Source of the DNA: CAZPQV01 sp964588705
GTDB lineage: Bacteria > Bacteroidota > Bacteroidia > Flavobacteriales > Weeksellaceae
Assembly (NCBI GenBank): GCA_964588705.1
Contig: CAZPQV010000028.1
Location: 1 to 26,547, forward strand
Direction of reading: 5' to 3'
Length of the DNA stretch: 26,547 nt
In this document: one piece after another, positions 22,041 through 26,547 of the stretch
How positions within the stretch are numbered: position 1 is the stretch's first letter
Layout of the letters: each line of letters begins with the position of its first letter
The notes under the pieces: generated by a model
Told to the model about the DNA's origin: nothing
Seen by the model: only the letters and a program-made list of their open reading frames with translations
Database searches by the model: none
Made by a program: the position numbers and the translations under genes

Positions 22041-24602
22041 ATGATTATGTTGAAAAAAATCATCATCTCCTTTCTACTATTTAGCTCTCAAATTCTTATA
22101 TCGCAAATCCTAAAAAGAGATTTAAGCAATGAAAAATGGACCTTCACACAAGAAGGAAAAAACGAACTTCTAAAAGCCACAGTTCCGGGAACGGTTCATA
22201 CCGATTTATTCAATAATAAACTTATTCCAGATCCTTTTTTTGGCGATAATGAACAGAAACTTCAATGGATTGAAAACAAAAACTGGATCTATAAAACCGA
22301 TTTTTTAGTTTCAGAAAAAGAATTAAAACATTCCAATCTCAATCTCATTTTCTACGGCCTTGATACTTTTGCTGATGTATTTCTTAATGGAAAAAAAATA
22401 CTTTCAGCCAATAATATGTTCCGAACCTGGGAGATTGATGTAAAACCTCACCTGAAATCAGGCAATAACGAACTGAAAATATTTTCCCATTCAGCTTCTG
22501 CTAAAGGAAAACAGCTTGCCTCACAACTTCCTTATAGACTGCCTGAAAATGAAAGAGTTTTTGTGAGAAAAGCCCAGCACCATTTCGGTTGGGATTGGGG
22601 GCCGCGTTATGTAACCGCCGGAATCTGGAAACCGGTTGTTCTGGAAATGTGGAATGCTGCCAAAATCGAAAATATTTCTTTCACTCACGAGCTTAATGAA
22701 AATTCTGCGAGCATTAAATTCATTTCTGAAATCAGGGCTGACAAACCCCAATTTTATGATATTAAAATCAATGAAAAGACTTTCACAGTTCAGGTGAAAG
22801 AAGGTTTAAATTCGATTTCAAATGTTATTAAAATCAATCAGCCAAAACTGTGGTATCCCAATGGATTTGGAGAACCGCACCTCTATCCTTTTACCATCAG
22901 TTTAAATTCGAACAATACAATTCTTGATCAGAAGTCTTTAAATATTGGTTTACGAAAGATTGAACTCGTTGAGGAACCCGATGAAACGGGAAAAAGTTTT
23001 TATTTTAAAGTCAATGGAATTCCGGTTTACGCAAAAGGGGCAAATGTGATTCCACCAAAGCATTTTGTGCCATCCGCAGATAAGAACATTTATAAAAAAT
23101 GGATGGAGGAAGCGAAGTTTGCCAATATGAATATGCTGCGAATTTGGGGAGGAGGCGTGTATCCCGATGATGAATTTTATGACGAAGCCGACAGAAACGG
23201 AATCTTGATTTGGCAGGATTTCATGTTTGCCTGCGCGATGTATCCCGGTGATAAAGACTTTTTAGAAAATGTAAAACAGGAAGTTATCGACCAAACCAAA
23301 CGTCTGCAAAATCATGCAAGCTTGGCAATTTGGTGCGGAAATAATGAAAATGATGAAGGTTGGCACAACTGGGGCTGGCAAAAACAACTGAATTACAGTA
23401 AACAGGACAGCGCGAAAGTATGGAACGATTATGTGAAAGTTTTCAGGGAAATCATTCCACAGACTTTAGATTCTGTTTCTGCACAAAAACCGATTTATTG
23501 GCAAAGCTCACCTTCCAACGGCTGGGGGCGGGAGATTGCATATAAGGAAGGCGACGTCCATTATTGGGGCGTTTGGTGGGGAATGGAACCGTTTGAAAAA
23601 TATCGTGAAAAAACCGGAAGATTTGTTTCTGAATATGGTTTTCAGGGAATGCCACCGGTTTCTGCATTTAAGAAATTTACTTCAACTGTGGTAAAGGATG
23701 AGATTGAGGCTGAGAAAAAGAGGGACGAAAAATTCCTCGACTCCGATCGGAATGAAAGGTCGGATAAAATTGAATTACCTGAATTTCTGAATCATCCCGA
23801 AATAAAAGCACATCAAAAACACCCAACCGGTTACGAAACTATTCTGGAATATATGAAACGGGATTATCATGTTCCGGATAATTTTGAGGATTTCGCTTAT
23901 GTTTCGCAGTTGCTTCAGGCGAGGGGAATGAAGATTGCCGTGGAGGCACACCGACAGAAAAAACCGATGAATATGGGAACGCTGTACTGGCAGTTGAACG
24001 ACGTGTGGCCGGTAACTTCGTGGAGCTCGATTGATTTTTACGGAAACAGAAAAGCAGCACATTATCAGTTTAAAAGGAGTTTCGAGCCGGTGGTCATCAT
24101 TGTAGATGAAACCGAAGAAACCTACGATATTTGGGTAAACAATGACTCAAATAAGGATTTCGGAAACAGTTTAAGTCTTGAACTACTGGATTTTAGCGGG
24201 GAAAAGCTTTTTGCAGCAGAAGTGGCGGGTTTTACTCCAAAGCTCAGCAACGAACTGATTTCAAAGTTTCCGAAAAAATATTTCTCTGAATTTGATTTAA
24301 CAAAAGCTGTTTGGAAACTAACTTGGGAAAGTGATAATAAAGAAGTTACCATTTTTCATTTTTTCGTGAAGCCAAAAAATTTAGCTTTAGACAAACCAAA
24401 TATTTCAATTAAACGGATTGATGCAAAAACCGTGGAAATTTCTACCGATATCCTGGCAAAAGATGTTTATTTGATTTCTGAAGAAGCCGGGAATTTCAGC
24501 GACAATTTCTTTGATTTACTTCCCGGAGAAAAGAAAATGGTAACAGCGGAGAAAGATTTCAATGACCTCAAAATAAAATCACTTGCGGATATTTTGCAAT
24601 AA
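22041..24602 (+). CDS. Secreted beta-mannosidase, GH2
   Basis: A glycosidase of up to 853 aa expected to hydrolyse terminal beta-mannosyl links, such as the Man-beta-1,4-GlcNAc of the N-glycan core. A signal peptide (MLKKIIISFLLFSSQILIS, from the second Met at 22047, which I prefer) is followed by a jelly-roll sugar-binding domain (about 25-200, including the beta-mannosidase-type VPGTVHTDL, NKNWIYKTDF and HFGWDWGP), an immunoglobulin-like domain (about 205-305), and the GH2 TIM barrel (about 310-690). RIWGGGVYPDDEFYDEADRNGILIWQDFMFACAMYP is diagnostic for beta-mannosidase. The acid/base Glu is E436 in WCGNNENDEG; the nucleophile is E531 in RFVSEYGFQ (numbering from 22041). C-terminal beta domains complete it. 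No promoter box was recognised; a REP-like inverted repeat precedes it and a structured repeat follows 14 bp after the stop. Confidence 0.94.
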   Translation: MIMLKKIIISFLLFSSQILISQILKRDLSNEKWTFTQEGKNELLKATVPGTVHTDLFNNKLIPDPFFGDNEQKLQWIENKNWIYKTDFLVSEKELKHSNLNLIFYGLDTFADVFLNGKKILSANNMFRTWEIDVKPHLKSGNNELKIFSHSASAKGKQLASQLPYRLPENERVFVRKAQHHFGWDWGPRYVTAGIWKPVVLEMWNAAKIENISFTHELNENSASIKFISEIRADKPQFYDIKINEKTFTVQVKEGLNSISNVIKINQPKLWYPNGFGEPHLYPFTISLNSNNTILDQKSLNIGLRKIELVEEPDETGKSFYFKVNGIPVYAKGANVIPPKHFVPSADKNIYKKWMEEAKFANMNMLRIWGGGVYPDDEFYDEADRNGILIWQDFMFACAMYPGDKDFLENVKQEVIDQTKRLQNHASLAIWCGNNENDEGWHNWGWQKQLNYSKQDSAKVWNDYVKVFREIIPQTLDSVSAQKPIYWQSSPSNGWGREIAYKEGDVHYWGVWWGMEPFEKYREKTGRFVSEYGFQGMPPVSAFKKFTSTVVKDEIEAEKKRDEKFLDSDRNERSDKIELPEFLNHPEIKAHQKHPTGYETILEYMKRDYHVPDNFEDFAYVSQLLQARGMKIAVEAHRQKKPMNMGTLYWQLNDVWPVTSWSSIDFYGNRKAAHYQFKRSFEPVVIIVDETEETYDIWVNNDSNKDFGNSLSLELLDFSGEKLFAAEVAGFTPKLSNELISKFPKKYFSEFDLTKAVWKLTWESDNKEVTIFHFFVKPKNLALDKPNISIKRIDAKTVEISTDILAKDVYLISEEAGNFSDNFFDLLPGEKKMVTAEKDFNDLKIKSLADILQ

Positions 24603-24616
24603 TGCAGCTTGTTAAT

Positions 24617-24768
24617 AAACGCAAAGATTTTTTAATGATTTACTTAAGCTTTTAGCCAGCAAAGGTGACGAATAAATTCGTCCGGAAGCACTTGCTTTGT
24701 CAAATTCGCTTGCGAATTATTCCTTTGCTCTCTAAAAATTTTAGATGTAATTTGAAAACTTTGCGTTT
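24617..24768 (+). repeat. Cloverleaf-type structured repeat, copy 4 (diverged arms)
   Basis: Outer arms AAACGCAAAG (24617-24626) and CTTTGCGTTT (24759-24768) pair perfectly. The core 24658-24729 (72 nt) has closing stem AGCAAAGG/CCTTTGCT (8 bp); hairpin A, GACGAAT-AA-ATTCGTC (24667-24682); hairpin B, AAGCA-CT-TGCTT (24686-24697); and hairpin C, AATTCGC-TT-GCGAATT (24703-24718), all perfect. Same orientation as copies 1-3, but arms A and C have different sequences from theirs. Confidence 0.78.
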
Positions 24769-24917
24769 TGAATATCAAAATACGGTGACTGTAGCCGAAA
24801 TGCAGGTTTACATAAAATCTAAATGAACAAAAGAAGTAAATAAACTCACGATAAAGCTATAAGCATTACTAAAAACGTACGCTCCAACTCTAATACTGTC
24901 CCATTCCCCAACTCAAA
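24769..24917. other. Intergenic region without recognised features
   Basis: Together with repeat copy 4, this makes a 315-bp gap between the mannosidase and the convergent arginine-deiminase-like gene. I see no ORF, clear terminator or promoter in this part. Confidence 0.5.
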
Positions 24918-25832
24918 TTACTCCCTTACCAAAGGCATTGTTGAGCAACGAAGAAGACCGCCCATTTTTGAAATTTCGCGGTAAGGCACTTGTTCCACGG
25001 TCAGTCCCCACTCCTCCCGCATAAACTGATTCATTCGTGTAAATGAACTGTCGGAAACCACCACTTCTGGCGAGATGGAAAAAATATTCGGATACATTTC
25101 AAACATTTCCTGGTCGGTAACCTGAAAGCAGTTTTCTTCTCCAAAAATATCAATCAGCAAACGGTAGTCGCTTTCGTCCACAAACCCGTTTTTATAGATA
25201 ATGCATTTGTCTTCTCCCACCGGATTGAATGTGCAGTCCAAATGCAAAATTCCCTGATAAGGAACAGTATCGTTTTTCTTCAAATCCAGATCAATTATTC
25301 TTTTTTTAGGAAAATATTCCTTCAAAATTTCGATGGCGTATTCGTTGGTTCTGGCAGTTTTGAAATTTCTGTAATCCTCACTGTGACAGGTTCCGATGAA
25401 AAGAAAATCGTTCCATACAATAACGTCGCCACCTTCCACATGAGCTGATTCCGGCAGGTTGATAATATCCCGCCAGGCTACTTCTTCAAATATTTTACGA
25501 TAAGCATCCTGCTCATCAGCACGGTCGGCAATAACATTCGAAATAATCATTTTATCATCGATTACAAAGGCCACATCCCGTGCGAAAACCTGGTTGTAAT
25601 TTTCAATAATTGACGGACGGTGAACACGAACACCATGTTTGTGAAGAATTTTTTCAAATTCTGTCATTTCGTGGATGATATCGGCTTCCTTCGGGTACAC
25701 GCCCTGCTGTATGGTGTGATACGATTTTGCGTCGTACGCTTCTTCCAAAGTTGGATCCGGTCCCATCGAATTTGGCTGTCCCAATACTACTGATTTCAGT
25801 TTTCCTGTCTCGTTTTTTATATTCAGCTTCAT
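24918..25832 (-). CDS. Arginine deiminase-related / dimethylarginine hydrolase family protein
   Basis: A 304-aa cytoplasmic enzyme of the guanidino-group-modifying superfamily (arginine deiminase, DDAH, amidinotransferase). Family elements are LKSVVLGQPNSMGPDP at the N-terminus, QVFARDVAFVIDD (substrate-guanidino-binding Asp), SAHVEGGDVIVWND (E-G-G-D), GILHLDCTFNPV (catalytic His), and GGLLRCSTMPLVRE at the extreme C-terminus with the nucleophilic cysteine at about C296. All catalytic residues appear present. Length is nearer to this stand-alone Bacteroidota subfamily than to classical ArcA (about 410 aa), so arginine-to-citrulline hydrolysis is likely but a related guanidine substrate is possible. 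With RocD and CtlX it would link arginine to glutamate. The ATG at 25832 gives the usual MKLNIKNETGKL start. It converges with the GH2 gene. Confidence 0.85.
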   Translation of the reverse strand: MKLNIKNETGKLKSVVLGQPNSMGPDPTLEEAYDAKSYHTIQQGVYPKEADIIHEMTEFEKILHKHGVRVHRPSIIENYNQVFARDVAFVIDDKMIISNVIADRADEQDAYRKIFEEVAWRDIINLPESAHVEGGDVIVWNDFLFIGTCHSEDYRNFKTARTNEYAIEILKEYFPKKRIIDLDLKKNDTVPYQGILHLDCTFNPVGEDKCIIYKNGFVDESDYRLLIDIFGEENCFQVTDQEMFEMYPNIFSISPEVVVSDSSFTRMNQFMREEWGLTVEQVPYREISKMGGLLRCSTMPLVRE

Positions 25833-25910
25833 AAAAAAGTGCTTGTTACAAATATAAAGAAAGGATTCTGAAGAGGAAAATTGGTTTTTTACGAATCTTT
25901 AAATGAGATA

Positions 25911-26547
25911 TTATAAAAAATCGAGCGGACTTTTGAGCTGGTTCTTTTGCACATCTGTAATATGCGTGTAGATTTCGGTAGTTTTTATATTATTATGACC
26001 GAGAAGCTCTTTAATAATCCTGATATCCGTTCCGTTTTCTAGGAGATGAGTAGCAAATGAATGACGGAGCGTATGCACGGTAGCCGGTTTATGAATATTT
26101 GCTTTTTTTAAAGATTCTGCAAGGATATTCTGTACACTTCTTGCGGAATAAGCACCTCCGAACTGCCCCTCGAACAGAAAATTTTGTGGTTGATATTTCT
26201 GGTAGTATTCTCTTAATAATATCAGCAACTTTTCCGAGAGCATCACAGTACGGTCTTTTTGCCCTTTAGAATTTCTTATCATCACCAGCATTTCATCTTT
26301 ATTAATATCTGATATTTGAAGCTTCAGAAGCTCACTGATTCGCAGTCCACAGGAATAAATTGTTGTAAGTATTGCTTTGTGTTTTACATTATTGGTAGCA
26401 TCCAAAATGGCTTTCACTTCCTGAGCCGACAGGAACTTTGGTAACTTGTGTTCTTTTCGTTGTGGATAAAGATGCTTTAGATTGAGATTGATATCATAAA
26501 TTTCCTTATCAAATTTCTTTAAAACGGCTACAACAGTTTTCTGATGA
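25911..26547 (-). CDS. Tyrosine recombinase/integrase, C-terminal catalytic part (partial)
   Basis: XerC/XerD-type site-specific recombinase whose 5' end lies beyond the window. The minus-strand frame stays open from 25911 to the last base, about 211 residues, including HQKTVVAVLKKF and LYPQRKEHKLPKFLSAQEVKAIL, the junction between core-binding and catalytic domains. Catalytic residues are Arg in YSCGLRISELL, Lys in NSKGQKDRTVML, H-x-x-R in HTLRHSFATHLLENG, His in LLGHNN, and the nucleophile Tyr in TTEIYTHI, all intact. The C-terminus QLKSPLDFL is typical of Bacteroidota integrase-like recombinases. The GTG at 26417 is not the start because homology-like sequence continues upstream. Whether it is a chromosomal Xer protein or an element's integrase cannot be decided here; no attachment site was recognised. 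It is tail-to-head with the arginine-deiminase-like gene, 78 bp apart. Confidence 0.88.
   Translation of the reverse strand, partial: HQKTVVAVLKKFDKEIYDINLNLKHLYPQRKEHKLPKFLSAQEVKAILDATNNVKHKAILTTIYSCGLRISELLKLQISDINKDEMLVMIRNSKGQKDRTVMLSEKLLILLREYYQKYQPQNFLFEGQFGGAYSARSVQNILAESLKKANIHKPATVHTLRHSFATHLLENGTDIRIIKELLGHNNIKTTEIYTHITDVQKNQLKSPLDFL

Noticed and set aside
16534..24602. Classical polysaccharide utilization locus
   Set aside because: No SusC/SusD pair, hybrid two-component sensor or ECF sigma/anti-sigma genes are present.

Overview
The window looks like a chromosomal segment from a low-GC member of the Flavobacteriia (Bacteroidota), most likely the Chryseobacterium/Kaistella/Elizabethkingia group. 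The basis is the recurrent Bacteroidota -7 promoter box TAnnTTTG just ahead of start codons, A/T-rich codon use, and protein types typical of that group (CtlX, a secreted flavobacterial-type glycosylasparaginase, a DUF3817 membrane protein, the OMP_b-brl_3 type barrel). The sequence is from a draft assembly: a run of 10 N lies inside the AbgT transporter gene.

Layout. 1-2000: the 3' half of accC (biotin carboxylase), a terminator, and rocD (ornithine aminotransferase). 1965-5306: a small surface-polysaccharide group with a CgeB-like putative glycosyltransferase, a GT4 and a GT2 glycosyltransferase divergent from a shared palindromic promoter, and a mannose-6-phosphate-isomerase-type cupin. 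5384-12423: housekeeping genes gltX, accA, a small secreted protein, tsf, recJ, nadD and a DUF3817 membrane protein. 12437-13566: a beheaded and frameshifted outer-membrane beta-barrel receptor. 13633-16429: an AbgT-family transporter and ctlX, which has an in-frame stop at codon 17. 16534-24602: a glycoprotein-glycan degradation group with secreted GH20 beta-hexosaminidase, secreted glycosylasparaginase, CutC and secreted GH2 beta-mannosidase. It is interrupted by three tandem copies of a structured repeat, a broken GxxExxY protein gene and a GIY-YIG gene, and followed by a fourth repeat copy. 24918-26547: an arginine-deiminase-like enzyme and the catalytic part of a tyrosine recombinase that runs off the window.

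How the genes fit together. GH20, glycosylasparaginase and GH2 beta-mannosidase cover three different linkages of an Asn-linked glycan (terminal HexNAc, GlcNAc-Asn, Man-beta-GlcNAc), so the group plausibly strips and salvages host or environmental glycoproteins. The arginine-deiminase-like protein, CtlX and RocD could form an arginine to citrulline to ornithine to glutamate-semialdehyde route, but ctlX is broken here. AccC and AccA belong to acetyl-CoA carboxylase.

The least ordinary item is a family of about 150-bp repeats (three tandem copies at 19949-20458, a fourth at 24617-24768). Each has 10-bp outer inverted arms and a tRNA-sized (about 68-72 nt) cloverleaf-like core. The pairing pattern is kept although arm sequences differ between copies. 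Three protein-coding genes in the window carry inactivating lesions, which suggests either local gene decay or base-level assembly errors.
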